Shown: in pieces, positions 23,724-36,786 of the stretch
How the letters are laid out: the number at the start of each line of letters is the position of its first letter
Numbering within the stretch: position 1 is the first letter of the stretch
Assembly: GCF_033439725.1 (NCBI RefSeq)
Contig: NW_026944384.1
Span: forward strand, 6,448,001 to 6,512,000
Length of the DNA: 64,000 bases
Direction of reading: 5' to 3'
DNA from: Neurospora tetraspora
Taxonomy: Eukaryota > Ascomycota > Sordariomycetes > Sordariales > Sordariaceae
Notes under the pieces: generated by a model
The model's database searches: none
The model's input: only the letters and a program-made list of their open reading frames with translations
Told to the model about the DNA's origin: nothing
Translations under genes and position numbers: made by a program

Positions 23724-26079
23724 TTACTCCAAATGCACCACCCTCTTTACCGGCTTCACCTTCTCAAACTCAACATCACTCTGCACCCTAACAAACGTTC
23801 TCCTCTCTGCCACCTCTCCCCTTCCATCCTGGCTTTGGACCCAATCCAGCACAATCATGTACACTGTATCCTTCACAAACTTGCCGTCCTGTGTGTGCCT
23901 CAATCTCTCCACAACCAAACCCTCATACTCCCCCGTCTTCAACGTATATGGATGAGGAAAGTTCCTCTCCGAGACGATACCAAACGGTTTCTCCCCCTCA
24001 TTCCCCGGCTTCGTAAGGAACGCTTCGCTGAATGGTTCCGTACGAATGTAGAACTTGCAAACGTAGCCGTTGACGGTTAGTCGTTTCCCCTCGCAGCCGA
24101 CAAACTCAGGAACCATATCACTCGTCACCTCCCGCCCTCCCCGCCCTCTTCCAACAGTCACAAGCGAGCCATCTTGCAAAGAGGTCTGGCCGAAGGTCAC
24201 ATGGCCCTCCCAACCGCACCAACTCCACGACGGAAACCCCTCTCGCCTTTGCGGGCGGGCGATATCCCACGGCGGGGAGTCCTTCTGAAGCCTCTTGGGT
24301 TCAGGAAACGCCCAATCGTGGGACCAGCCTAGTGTAAGAGGCAGTTCGCGCAGGGGAAGACCCCATTCGAATCCGGAGGGGAAGAGCCGGCGCTGGAGGG
24401 CGGAGAGCAAACCTAGACAGGCATTGAGGGAGTCTGAAGACCGGGACATTTGACGGCGGGTGTAGTCCATTATGAGGCCGGTGTAGAGGAGGATGCGTTG
24501 TGGGTTTGTCACGGAGATCTAACGGGTCCATCTGTTAGCTGGGAAGCGGCGAAAAGGGGAACGAGAAGGGGGAACTGACGTTGGTGTCAGTGAGGTTAAA
24601 CCCATTCATCAACTGCCTGAAGGAATCCATAGGTCTGTTCGACAAGTGGCTATAGCAGCTCGGATCATAGGCGTCTGGGGCTCCGGAGCGCTGGCACGAG
24701 ATGCCAAGCTGTTTGTCCGAGAAAAATAGGGATCGCTTGGAGAGCATGCCTTCCTGGAAGGTCCAGGCGCGGGTGTCCCATGTGGAAGCAGCCATTTCGT
24801 CTTCGACTACAGCGGGGATGGTGAACAGCTTGCGGCCGTTAATGGTCTCTTGAAGCTGCATCTCCCGGGGGCGGGTGACTCCGCAAAGGCCAGCGTTGGA
24901 GTCCTGGCCGGAGAGAGCTATGAGAGTTACGGCGGCGCATTGGTAGATGAGGTCCATCATGGCGAGTTGTTGGGTCTTTTCGGCTTGCTCTTGGACAGAA
25001 AGTGTTTTCCAGGGTTTTTGGTTGATGCAAAGGGCGTCGACCTGTGCCGTTGTCAGTACAACAGATCGGGCTCAGTGGACGGAGCGGACGAGGTCACTCA
25101 CCCAAAGATACTGTTTACCAAGCTTCCTGGTGACAGTGATGGAGTCCTCAATAGTCTGCGGCAGAGTTCTCTTCTCAAGAGCCCCTTCCTCCGGCATGAC
25201 GCGGCCCCATATATAGCTAAGAGCCACATACTCGCATCCTTCCGGGTAAGGAACCACCTTGCGCTCAAAAACATCGATCATCTTGGTTGTGAAGAGCTCT
25301 TCGGGCTTAGTGGAAATGCAATACTCCTTGTGGTTCTTCCAACACACATCAAGCCCACTCTTTGCAAACTCGAAATCGACGAAGGGCTCAACCAACCGCC
25401 CATTGTACTCTTGCCGGCCAGGAAACGTGTCTTCAGTAGCCAGACAGATGGCCGGACCTGTCATCTCTGGGCTACGAACCCCCGGTTCGCCATCCGAAAA
25501 GAGCAAGGGCACCTGAATGCCGTGGACAATATGGCTGAGATGGCGCAAGCCCAGGAAGATAGCGCTTTGGGCCCTGGTCTTCTCGGGGAGGTACTCCCAG
25601 CCGGTATGTCGGACATAGGCACGGTAGGGGGTGAGTCTCATGCCTTTGGTGTCGGGACGTATTCCTTTGGTGGGCATAATGCGGTAAATGAGACGGCAGA
25701 AGGGACAGGAGGCGGATAAGGTGAGCGATCCGAGTTCACCTAAGTCGAGTTCGGAGGCCTTCAGACGGAGGAAGTAGTCCCGGAATCCATCGTCGTCTTC
25801 GGGAAGGAGGCCAGACGGGAGAGGCTCTGCAAGCTCGAACGCTCTGAGAGGGTTGTAGTCGGTGCATCGTTTGCAGAGCGAGCTGGGCTTGTCTTGAAGC
25901 TGCTTCAACAGTCTCTCATCTGAGGGGGATAGAGGGGAAAGCTCGTTGAACTGGTCTTCTGATCCCAAGAAGTCCGCTTGGTTGGTTTCAGCTTGGGACT
26001 TCTTGACGAGGGGACAGGCCGTTGAGGCCGGCTCGAGCTCTCGGCAAAATATGCACAACCTGAAGTCCTGGGAAGCCAT
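23724..26079 (-). CDS. HET-domain protein (heterokaryon incompatibility type)
   Basis: Three exons, 26079-25102, 25041-24580 and 24518-23724, all joined in phase 0 by about 60-nt introns; 744 aa. The HET domain is clear: YVALSYIWG (284-292), LWVDALCINQ (block interrupted by intron 1, 325-334), DLIYQCAAVTLIALSG, and DTRAWTFQEGMLSKRS (about 415-430). The N-terminal 280 residues carry Cys pairs (CIFC, CKRC, CPFC) common in Pezizomycotina HET proteins. The C-terminal third includes GFPSWSWCGW, the usual post-HET motif. In this family HET domains mediate non-self recognition cell death when alleles differ; whether this gene is a functional incompatibility locus cannot be told. No NACHT, ankyrin or WD repeats are seen. 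Confidence 0.93.
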
Positions 26080-27237
26080 TGAAGGTCAGTTGCATTGGTT
26101 CGTGTAAGCAATGAGGGTGAAGAGGGTGCAGGCTTACCAGTCCTTAAGAATTTCGATGTTCTGACTAGGAAAAGGAGCGAGGGAGGATCTGAAGTTCAGC
26201 TGTGACGTCAAACTAGCCCATAACTGGCTGCCCAATATCTTGACTCCATCTCCACTGATGCATTGCTGCCTGGATGCTTATGGCGGCTGACGGATAGTGG
26301 GAAGTGGCTGGATCTGTCTCAGTACGATCCCTGAGCATCACTTGGGGATGTTGGAAAGTGGTCGTCAAAGACTCAAAGGGGAAAGAGACAGGCATGAATT
26401 CCATCTGAGATCGTGGCTGAAACCAATGAGGAGGAATTGATAGTTTGATTGGTCTGGTAGAAGAAAAGGAAACCCGGGAGGAATGCCAATCCTCCAGCTA
26501 AATACCCTAAGAACGAAGACTTTGGTGGGGGACAACTTTAGAGTAGAGACACATCCTTTCCTTCAGTTGCAATGTGAGGAGAAATGTCTGTGTTAGTGAT
26601 CTCTGCCGTTGAAGCTGGTGTCAGGTGTGGATGCGCTAACACGCACGTTGTGCCAGCGAGAAGAACTTCGCCCATTCTCCCCCATCTCATCGCAAGTTTG
26701 TGACGCAACGCGTGGGACTATCGGAATGGAAGCCAAGTACATAGAAGTTTGGATGAAGTCGAAGTTCGGACGAGACAAAGCCGGAGCCCACTATCCGTCG
26801 GTCTTGTCCCGCTGTTGGTTGCCGGACTTGCCGGAATCGGGACCGGCACGGTTCCAAGCGGGTCGCATCCTCCCGCATTCTGAGCCGGCGTTTGATGGCG
26901 TCATTGAGTCCGTCCTTACCCCTCTTCAAAACATAATATCAACAGCTTCACCACCTTCGATTCCTCGAATCTCCTCGCAATTTGAGACCTTTCTTGTTCC
27001 CTTTGTGTCACTATTTCACCGGTGAGTCGATTTGCGCATTTGTCAGCTCGGAGACAAGCGGGGTTAAATCACTAACTCCTCCGCGCTGCTGCTCCCCCAA
27101 GCAACCCCTCACGCGGTGTGTTTGCATGTCAACAAACACCATATAAACATCGCCATCGCTCCCCACAACCGTTGCCTTCTAGATCAAGCATCTAACCATC
27201 CCAAACCGAACCAGATACCCCTCAAACAACCGCCAAA
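26080..27237. promoter_or_regulatory. divergent promoter region of HET gene and aldo-keto reductase
   Basis: About 1.16 kb between two divergently transcribed genes. A TATAAA at 27142-27147 lies about 95 nt before the aldo-keto reductase ATG and is a plausible core element. No gene is supported inside. Confidence 0.5.
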
Positions 27238-28365
27238 ATGCCCCTCATCGCCCAATCCCCCAAGCCGCGCGTGATCCTAGGTCTCATGACCTTCGGCACC
27301 GACACCGAGACGGGCGCGCGCGTCACCACCGTCCCCGAGTTCGGCAAGGTTCTCGACCTCTTCCAGTCGCGGGGTTACAACGAAGTCGACACCGCGCGCA
27401 TGTACATCGGCGGGAAACAGGAAGCCTTTACACGCGAGGCGGGCTGGAAGGATCGCGGCTTGACGCTGGCCACAAAGGTCATCTACCCCACCAACGGAGG
27501 AGATAACACGCGGGAGAAGGTTCTCGAGAGCGCCGACATTAGTTTGAAGGAGCTGGGGACGGAGTGTGTTGACATTTTGTATTTGCATGCTGCTGTGAGT
27601 ATTCTTCTTCCTTTCTTTCTCTCCTTTGTCTAGGGGCAAGGGGTGCTGACGAAGAGAACGAAAAAACAGGACCGGAAAACCCCCTTCGCCGAAACCCTCT
27701 CCGCCATCGACGCCCTCCACAAAGCCGGCAAGTTCGTCCGCTTCGGCATCTCCAACTTCACCTCGTTCGAAGTCGCCGAGATCGTCATGACATGCAAGTA
27801 CAACAACTGGGTTCTCCCCACCATATACCAAGGCATGTACAACGCCATCACGCGCTCGCTCGAGACCGAGCTCGTCCTCGCCTGCCGCCGCTACGGCCTC
27901 GACATCGTCGTCTACAACCCGCTCGCCGGCGGGCTTTTCAGCGGCAAAATCAAGTCCCACGACATCGTTCCCGAATCCGGTCGGTTCTCGGACGTAAACA
28001 AGATGGGCGTGTTGTACCGCGGCAGGTACTTCAAGGAGAGCACGTTCCGCGCGTTGCAGGTGGTCGAGCAGGCGGTGGAGAAGGCTGGACTCACAATGAT
28101 TGAGACGGCGTTGCGGTGGGTGGTGCATCACAGCGCGCTGAAGATCACGGATGGGAATGATGGTGTGATTATTGGTGTCAGCAGCATCGATCAGTTGGAT
28201 AGCAATCTGGCGGATCTCGAAAAGGGACCACTCCCCGAGGAGGTGGTGCAGGCGCTGGATGAGGCGTGGAGGATTACCAAGGTTGATACGGTCAATTATT
28301 GGCATGGAACGGTGGAGTATGGGTATGATGTGAGGGAGGCGTTGTTTGGGAAGGGTGCGAAATAG
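27238..28365 (+). CDS. aldo-keto reductase, AKR7 (aflatoxin-aldehyde reductase)-like
   Basis: Two exons, 27238-27594 and 27670-28365, with a 75-nt phase-0 intron; 350 aa. The catalytic tetrad is present: Asp51 and Tyr56 (DTARMYIGG), Lys80 (ATKVIY), His117 (YLHAAD). The YLHAxDRKTP block, FGISNF, and the NPLAGGLFSGK segment fit the AKR7 subfamily, which reduces dialdehydes and other reactive aldehydes with NADPH in the cytosol. A TATAAA box lies about 95 nt upstream. There is no adjacent secondary-metabolism core gene, so detoxification is more likely than a biosynthetic role. The intron falls exactly after the catalytic His block, splitting LHAA from DRKTP. Confidence 0.93.
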
Positions 28366-31300
28366 GATAGCTGTAGTGCGGTAATGATGTTATGAATGGG
28401 ATGAACCAATGTTTACGGTCATGTTAGTGAGTATTCATCCTTAACCTCGATGTGAATGCTTGTGACAGTCTGAACATAAGAACAAGTCTGGAAGAACTTG
28501 ACTTTACTCGGTCGGTATCGCCGTCGTCAAAGACGGGTCCGTCCTATCATCCCATGTCGGGTATTTAGTATAAACGTAGTCCCGCTGACCCGCCCCGCCC
28601 CGAGTATCCGGCCCCCCGCCCGCCCGCCCGTACCGTGTCCGTGCGCCGCGCCGAGATTCGCGAAGGCGGGTCGGCTCCGCAATTCAGGGGGGCGCAGCGC
28701 TTCCAGAAGTTCAGCTGGGCCAGCATCCCCGGGCCGCCCGAAAATTGGGCACTCGTATTCCAGAAGGCCGTGAACCCGGTGTTTTGTTCTCCACATGTCC
28801 CCGTAATCTCCGTGTTCTGGAATCTGGACTGTGCGCTCCATCGTGTCGGAACGTCCGATGTTTTGTATCTTCACCTGCTGACTTGGCAGGTAGGTATGGA
28901 TGTCAACGTTGGACTCTGAACTCCATGCTCTGTGGCTTCTTAATACTTGAAGCTGATAGACTACCGTGACTGCGGTCATGAAGTTATTCATCACTGTAAC
29001 ACCGAAACCTACAAAGTCGACCCGGCGATCAACGGTAACACAGGGGGAGTATCCGCCCCGAGCGCGATGATGCACTTCCCAATCACGGCGATCTGCAAGG
29101 ATATAAATAGAGCCAGGGCGAGACACAGAACGTCGGGCAGGACAAACGGCGTCGGTACGTAGTCACGGGAATGTTTGGGTCATGCCGATGTCCCGGGTCC
29201 CGGGTCCCGGCGTCCGGGAGAATGGAAACGAACGGCGGGACTCGGGAGCGGGGAACAAATACATACTGTACATAGCATGTCGGGTTTCGACGTCTGGAAT
29301 ATTGGGAAACGACCATGCCATCCAGCGAAAATACAAGCCCGTTCGTTGTTGACGGCTTGACGCCGGGGAGATCGGGGATAACATCGGCTGGCGTCTCGAA
29401 GGCCTATCACGTATTCTATTCTTGCGGAATATGTAGGTAGGTAGTCCATCGTCGCGCCAGATGAGGGCAATCATGAACATTGTCAGTGGCTGTCAGTGGT
29501 ACCTAGTCTAAGTCAACTGCCGGACCGAAGTTCGAAGTCATTCGCGCTTCTGAACCAAAGAAGCAAGAATGCTAAGCGCCGTCGCTATTGCCGTTGCGAT
29601 CATCACCTGCATTTCAACCGGCAGCAGGTGCAGTGGTGGAAAAATAGACGCCAAGAAAGCGGAAATGCAGGTGCGTGCAGTTGACTTGCATGCTGGGTTT
29701 CTTTGCAGGACTCTTCAGGTTTTCGGCGGTTGCGATTGCGATTGCTGTTGGAGGACGACGATTGCTTTTTCTTTTCCTTTCTCGTCAATGTCTTCGTTCG
29801 TGACGGTGGAAACTTTCTAGAATCCATGAATTCACAGCCATGTCAAGCTGGAATTTCCCTCTGCCAAGACGGCGAAGATGTTCTGGACTGCTGAAAGATG
29901 GCGTCGATTCACCGGGCAGAAATCCCCGAATCCTTGGAAATTCAGGAGACGCTCACCTTGGCATCCTCACAAAGAAAGTTGAACCTATGGATATTGTACC
30001 AGGCAGTTTTTGCGGACGACGTTTTGCCCTAAGGTCTGGCAAGGTCTGGCGATGTTTCAGATTGTCCTTTCCTCGGAGGACGCCCACCGAAGGAGGCGGC
30101 TGTGCAACCACTCAACCATTCAGAAACATGTTGCCATCCACGACATCCACACCTCTTCAAGGTGGGCTTGTCTACGGCGTACTGTACCCCAGACTTTTTT
30201 TCTTCCCTCTGTTTGTGCTGTGAATGGTTACAGGAGAGCTGGTCTCCGGGCCCGCGGATCAGGACCAAGCAGGCCCGGAGGATGGTGGCCCGCTGAATCA
30301 GATCCGCCTGTGTTTGAGAGGAAAGCGGGACGATAGGATGACAAGCATCTCGGCTGTTGAAAGTTCTTTTGCTAGTGTTGTGCACTAGTGCGGAGTTAAG
30401 ATGTTTCGCTTGGTCGTGACCGTGGTGGCAAGGCAACGGTCGGCTGAGATGAGACCTGGAGACATGGAGACCTGTAGACAAGGGAGCGGAGCAAGACATC
30501 GTGAACCTCAATGAACGCCTGGGGCTGGGCTGAAGAGAAATGACGATGGTCCCGATGTGGGGGGAGGGGGGACTCCGGACTTACACCTGAAAGGTGTCGT
30601 TGTTGCACTGCGCCGCCGCTGTCGCAAGTGAACGCAACGCACCGCACCGTCTCAACCGACTGCGCCAGAATGCATGTTTGTGGTTTGGTAACCACGTGGA
30701 TGGGTCGTTCTAGTTCCAGCTGGGTGGTTCGGTGGGAGAAGAGACTTGTGTCAGTGTTTGTTTTCATTATACTTGCCTTTATCAGAGCATAAAATGCCCT
30801 CGCAGCCTCGATGTAAACATGCCCTATGAGAAGACGTTAAGAATCAACGGTGGTGCTTTTCAAGTCAACGTGCAGCCAGGAACAGGGGCCATCGACCTGT
30901 CGTCCACATGTCGGAGTGGTGTGTGTGGTCTTCCTTGTGGTCGCTTCTTCAGCCCTGCCAAAGTAAACCGTCCGTTCCAAAAGTTCCTTTTTGACAACGT
31001 TGTGTCTCGCCCGTCTTTGGGGTAGGGAGCACAAGTGTTATCGACAGGGAACCTCTTTGAAGATGTCTCTTGCAGATTCGTGAATCCAACCGAGTACGAT
31101 ATTCTCAAAGAGGATATCTAAGTGTTGAGCATCTGACGGTTGGGTTTCAATGCCGACACAACACGAGAGTTCTCGGCGAGCTGTAAGGGTTCTGGTGCCG
31201 AATTCGTCGCATTTTTTGCCACGTTTTTTCTTCAACCGAAAAGAACAGAACTTTGTAAATGTGACGACCCAGGATTGGAGCGGGAAGTGCCTGAACTACG

Positions 31301-32203
31301 GGCGGTAGGATTTCTCTGTTGGCATGCGGAAGGAGCACCCAGGGTCTGAACAAAGGATTCGAGGTCGAGATAGGCTTCTATGTACCGTCTCTTATTTCGT
31401 CCGATTATTTTGGATATTGGATGACAGCGCATTCAGTACCGGCATCACACAGTCCATCAACATCTTGACAACTTGACCTGGCAAGCCTGAATCCGATGAT
31501 GGATTGCCAGGACGGGAAGTTCCGGACAAGGGGTTCGTGTTTCGACTCACTGGTGCGGGACCACTTGAATGTTATGGTTCTGTCTTCTGATTGGATAATT
31601 TGCCCAGATCGAGGATGTCCAGGACATGTGATTGGCCCGGTTGAGTGTGAGCTGGCTTTTGGTGATGCATGCCCGCTGTAGCCACCAGTTACAGGGAGCA
31701 TTAACAGCGGACCTCGTATGCCTAACATTATGCGGGGATCGATCCACCAGAATCTGTTAACATCAAATAATCACGAGATGGTGACTGCAGTCTTGCTCCT
31801 CAGCGGACACTTACCTCATCTCGCATCGAGTGGTAATTGCGCCCTCTCATTGGCTGACCAAAGGCTCGTTTTCCCTTCGTGGCAGTCACTCCTGTCATTC
31901 ACCCTCTTCAGGCTTTTGGCTTTCGCTCAATCATCGCTGGCTGCTATCCGCTAACCCTTGTGATATCCCCGCTTCCCCTGCTGCAGTTGGCCAATCGTTG
32001 TTGCTCCTTTGGCTCCTGCTGCTCTCGCTAACCCAGTGCTTGCCCACACTGTTTTCCCTTTTCCCTCTTTTTTGACTCCACCTCTTGTCGCGCCCCGCCC
32101 GGATTGCGCCGCCAGCACGCTTCTCCCTTGCTCTCTTGCTGCTCGTCTCTCATTCTGGCCCGTGTTCCCGGCTTTTGCTGGGCGGGTTGTCGGGTTTGCC
32201 TGT
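28366..32203. other. long stretch with no convincing gene
   Basis: About 3.8 kb of ordinary composition. Open frames are short, overlap on both strands and lack domains; the longest (28527-29126, -, 199 codons) has no plausible splice partner. A 71-codon + frame at 28947 contains YRDCGHEV, recalling the CGH families, but there is no PCxxC. The stretch ends at the target site of a copia element. Confidence 0.4.
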
Positions 32204-32208
32204 CCACT
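32204..32208. repeat. target site duplication CCACT (left)
   Basis: Five bases immediately left of the LTR start are CCACT and are repeated exactly at 39112-39116, as expected for an LTR retrotransposon integrase. Confidence 0.9.
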
Positions 32209-32381
32209 TGTCAGATTTACTGGTAATTGATTGATTCTATGTGTTCTGTATAATTAATTCGAGCGCTTTGGTATGGGGGGTTCTGGGGGTAACCTATATT
32301 TGCTAAAACCTGTTAAATTAGGTGGTTAGGATTCTAGCATCTAGCCCACATTTAGCCAGAATGCTACCCTAGAATTTAATA
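32209..32381 (-). repeat. LTR of outer copia element (left copy)
   Basis: 173 bp that begins TGTCAGATTTACTGGTAATT and aligns end to end with 38939-39111. Differences are almost all C/T or G/A, so both copies carry RIP-type changes. Confidence 0.9.
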
Positions 32382-35300
32382 TACCCCCTTACTTACAAAC
32401 TTCTTTTTTCTTCTTTAAGGTTAAAAGTGAAATTATTTGTACATTATTCTTGTCGTTTCATATCTCTAGACTTAGTATTTTATTTAGATTATTAAAATCT
32501 ACCTCTCCCGGTATTGGATTATCTCTTCCTCTGCTATCTTCCTACGATAATACTTTAATTATCCCTAATAACTCCCTAAATTTCTTATATTCTAAAATAC
32601 TTAGTATTTTTATTAATCTATTTACTAGTATTAATTTTATTTCTAAATATTCGATATTAAGAATCTTTTTTTCGAGAATTTCTCCTTTTAATCAATATTT
32701 ATAAATATTTATATACTTTATCTTGATATTAAAGGTAGGCGTCTTTTGTATAAATATCCTAATAGTTTACTAATTATTATAATATAGAGTAAGAATAGGA
32801 TCCTCTAGTAAATTTACTCCTAATATCGATATTAGTCGGATTTAAAGAAGGGTTTCTTTAGTCACCTTCTCGATTGCATATAATTTTACTTCTATTATTA
32901 ACGTAGTAACTGCAATCTATTTAATTATTCTCCAGTAGATTAAATTATTATATAGTTTAATTGTAAATCTTTAGGAACTTTTATAGTTATTCTTATTATT
33001 AGTAAACGAAATATTAAAGGTAATTTCGAATTTATTACTCTTATTAAAGTAGAATATTTATATTTTTATTATTTTTAAATACTATATAGCCTTTTCGCTT
33101 ATTGCTAAGTGAGTAAGGTTAGGATTATAATTATATTTATTTAGTTTACTTAATAAAAATATAATATTTAATTGAATATTAATTATTGTATATACTAAAG
33201 AGCATACGTTAATTTAGTACCCTTATATTTTTACGTAGCTAGTAATACCTTCGAAGGGAATTAATTCCTTATAGTTTATAAGTATTAAGGTTGGTCGATA
33301 GTGGGACTTAAGTAGTTTAGTAATTTTATCGATGTATCCTTTTAAAATAATTAGATTTTTCTTTAATTTCGATTACGTATAATTTTAATACTTAAAAACT
33401 ATTAGAATTTATTTCTTCTTATTAGGTAATATTATAATTATAGTTCTATTATATATTTTTTAACTTTATTTATTTGTTTTTATTAAATATAAAAACGATA
33501 TTATCGATGTAATATAGTATAAAAATTTTTATTTTTTATAATATACGGATTTTTAGGGATCGTTTCAAATCCTATCGATTTAAATATTCTATTTAGTTTT
33601 TATTATTATAGTAAAGGAGTTCGTTAGAGATTATATAGGACCTTAATGAATTTAAGAATTTTCTTTAATATTCGACACTTTAGTAGTATATATATATAAA
33701 TTTCTTTATTGAAGTAGGTATTTACGAAAGTGTTAATTACGTTATATTAAATGAATTTAGAATTAAAGTAAGTAGTAAGAGTAATAATAGTATAAAATAA
33801 TCGGCCCGTAAAGGTAAATACGTACGTATTAATTTTTATCTTTTTCTATTAGTTATTCTTTATAACGAATTTTATTTTTATTTTATTGAATGTTCTATTC
33901 TTATTGAATTTATAGGTTTAAACATATATATAATTAAGGATTTGCTTACGTTTAGAGTAAAGAATATCTTCGTTTACTTCGATTTACGTTTTTATATTTT
34001 TATAGCTTTTGAAGTAAGCTTCTTCTAGTTTTTTTTAAATATTAGCCGAATACGTAGTTATTAAAATTGTAGTACTTTTTGGATATTAGGGGGAGATTAC
34101 GTCAGTATACCCTATTAAAGCAATTATATTTTATAATTAATTATTTAACTTCCGCCTTAATAATTATTTTTTCGTTTATTTGATTTATTAATTAAGTTAA
34201 TTTATTAGTATTGAAAGCGGCTTCCTATAGTTCTTAATGATAAATATATTAGTTGATTATTCGGTTAATAAAATAGCCGGTATAGAGTATGGTTAGTAGA
34301 GTAAATAGAATCGATACATATAAACTTATAATATATTCGATAAATATTTTATTTTTGGTAGATTATTAAATTAGTACTTCTTATAGCTAATTACTTTTAT
34401 TTTAGGAGATTTCTTAATTCCTTTAATAATCCTCTTAATTTTAACCGAAGAGACTTAATAGGAGAGGTTTAATATTACTATTATTAACGTTATTTAATAG
34501 TATATAGCCTTCGATATAGGATAGTTTAAATATCCTTAAGGATTAATTGGTAAGCTCGTTTAATTTATTGAATAAGTTGGCGAGCTCTCTATTAGTAATT
34601 TTAAAGTCGTTTTTAAATTTTTTAATATTTAAGTAGTAAATAATATTTTCATTGAATATTACATCCTTAATTTAAATAATCCAATTTGTATAGGAATTTT
34701 ATATACAATAATTAAGGTCGTTAAATAATCGATGAAATAACCGATCTACACTTTCAAGTTATATTTTTAAAGTTTTTACTCCTTCCTTTAGGCGGCGCTT
34801 ATTATAATAAATACCTTATACTTATAAATTTAAAAGTAGCTTAAATTTAATTTGCGTAGTTTTTATTAATTATATTAGTTTGCAATATAGGCATAGAATC
34901 GTTCGAATAGGGATTTCTAATTATATAAATAACGAAGGGAACGATTAATAAGATAAATAGTTAGGTAAATAATTTTTAACTATAAATCTTCTAGTATTTT
35001 TGAATTTAATAATATTATATAGTATTTCTCTTTAATTATACCCCTTAAACGTTCTACTCTTCTATTTTGTACTTAGGTATTAGGAATAGAAGGCTTAAGA
35101 ATTATATTATACTTAGCGAATTTATCCTTAATGTTATTACTTATGAATTTATTATTATATTCGACAGTTTTAACGTTAATCTTATATCAATATTTAAATA
35201 TTTGGATGTAACGAATTAGAATATTAGTTATTATAATAGTTTTTCAGTTCGATAAGTAGTAGTCCTAAATCAATCTTAACTATCGATAGGTAATTAAAAG

Positions 35301-36516
35301 AAAGTAGCGTAATCTTGTAAATTTTAATTTAAAATTGAGGAAATTAACAACGAATTTTTTCCTTGGGCCGTAACTTCGGTTTTTCGAAACGCAATTAATT
35401 TATTATTTTATCTTTACTATATTATATACGTTATATTTAATTAAAAGTATATTGTATAATCGCATTCCGTTAACGTTTTATAAATAATTAAATACTTAGG
35501 GATTTGGGTAGCCGAGCCGTTAATACTATATTTTTACTAGTTATTTCAAAGGTCGTTATATCTATAAATTAATTTCATAACGGTACGCTATAAACGAAGC
35601 TTTAGTAAATAAAAAGGGGATAATTTCGATAACTATTTAATTATAAATAATATCTAAATAATAAAAGAATAAATTATTAGCTTTCTTTAGATAGTTATTT
35701 AGTAATCGATAGTCCTAATAGAAATCTTACCTTCGTAACGAGTACTATTAATACTATATTATTTAAAATTTTTATAGACTTCTATATATTTGAGAATATT
35801 AGCAGCTATTTTTTATCGAATTTATAAGCGTTATTGTATTACTTAGGTTAAACGATCTTAACTGCGTTAATAAAGTTAGAATATTACAAATTCGCGACGA
35901 GAATTATATTAATTCCTTTGCTTTATCCGTTATTTATAATAGTAAAATAGGTCTATAGCTAATTAATTTAATTTTTAGGTTCCTTTATAAAAATAGCGAT
36001 AGTTTTATAGCATAATTTTTTTACTTAAATTTAGTCATCGATTACTTTATAGTTTATTATTTATTTAAAGTTTTAATACTATTCGTCGGTATCCTATTTT
36101 CTTTTATAACTCTATTTTATAGTTCGTAATTAATTAGTAATTTTATTTCAGTACGTACGGCCTTATCGCCAACTATAAACTCTTTCTAATCTTTTTTATT
36201 ATTAGAATAGAGGTTGATTTTTAGTTTATAAAATTATTTATTAATAAGGTCGTTTTTAATAATAAAGGCGTCGATTACGATTTTGTTTCGGTTGCGGTAT
36301 TTAATAGGTTCTTTATGGTTAGTCCCGTTTTTTAAATAACGAGTTGGGTATTGATACCGCCGTCGAAATATACGAATTCCGCCTTTATATTATTAATATG
36401 AGTCTTTGCTTCCTTAATTAAGGGGTAGTAATTAGGATAAGGCTATTTTAGTACGGAAGGCTTCTGGGCTTTTCTTTGGAATTAGTTTTTGAGGGTATTA
36501 GGGATATATTTTGATT

Positions 36517-36521
36517 AGAAT
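36517..36521. repeat. target site duplication AGAAT (left, nested element)
   Basis: AGAAT precedes the nested element and is repeated at 38778-38782 directly after it. Confidence 0.9.
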
Positions 36522-36786
36522 TGTAACGGGTCTATAAGAGGGTTGCACAGCGAGCAGTCGTATAAGGTTGAAATGCTATATTTGACAAGGAAAGCAGGAA
36601 AGGAAGACTACACTAAAAGAGTACAATTAAAATAAGGTTTTAAGGTACGGCGCACGGGCTAGGTAGGCTAAGCGGTCGGGTAGGTCCAGCCAACCAACGC
36701 GGGTATATTAGCTTTAACACCAGCTAACTATATATAGCTAGCTTAACAATAGCCAAGCTTAACCCCTAGGCTCTAACCTTATAATA
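36522..36786 (-). repeat. LTR of nested element (left copy)
   Basis: 265 bp, with a GC-rich core (GGCGCACGGGCTAGGTAGGC) conserved in the right copy despite surrounding RIP. It starts TGTAACGGGTC. Confidence 0.88.

Noticed and set aside
27277-28305. 342-codon - frame opposite the aldo-keto reductase
   Set aside because: Antisense shadow of a gene with clear catalytic motifs and strong C-ending codon bias.
28527-29126. 199-codon - frame
   Set aside because: No recognisable domain or splice partner; competing frames on the other strand.
28947-29162. + frame with YRDCGHEV, resembling the CGH family
   Set aside because: Lacks the PCxxC half and surrounding similarity; a three-residue match is too weak.
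32450-32704. 84-codon + frame in the copia element
   Set aside because: Chance frame in RIPped AT-rich DNA, on the strand opposite to the element's Pol.
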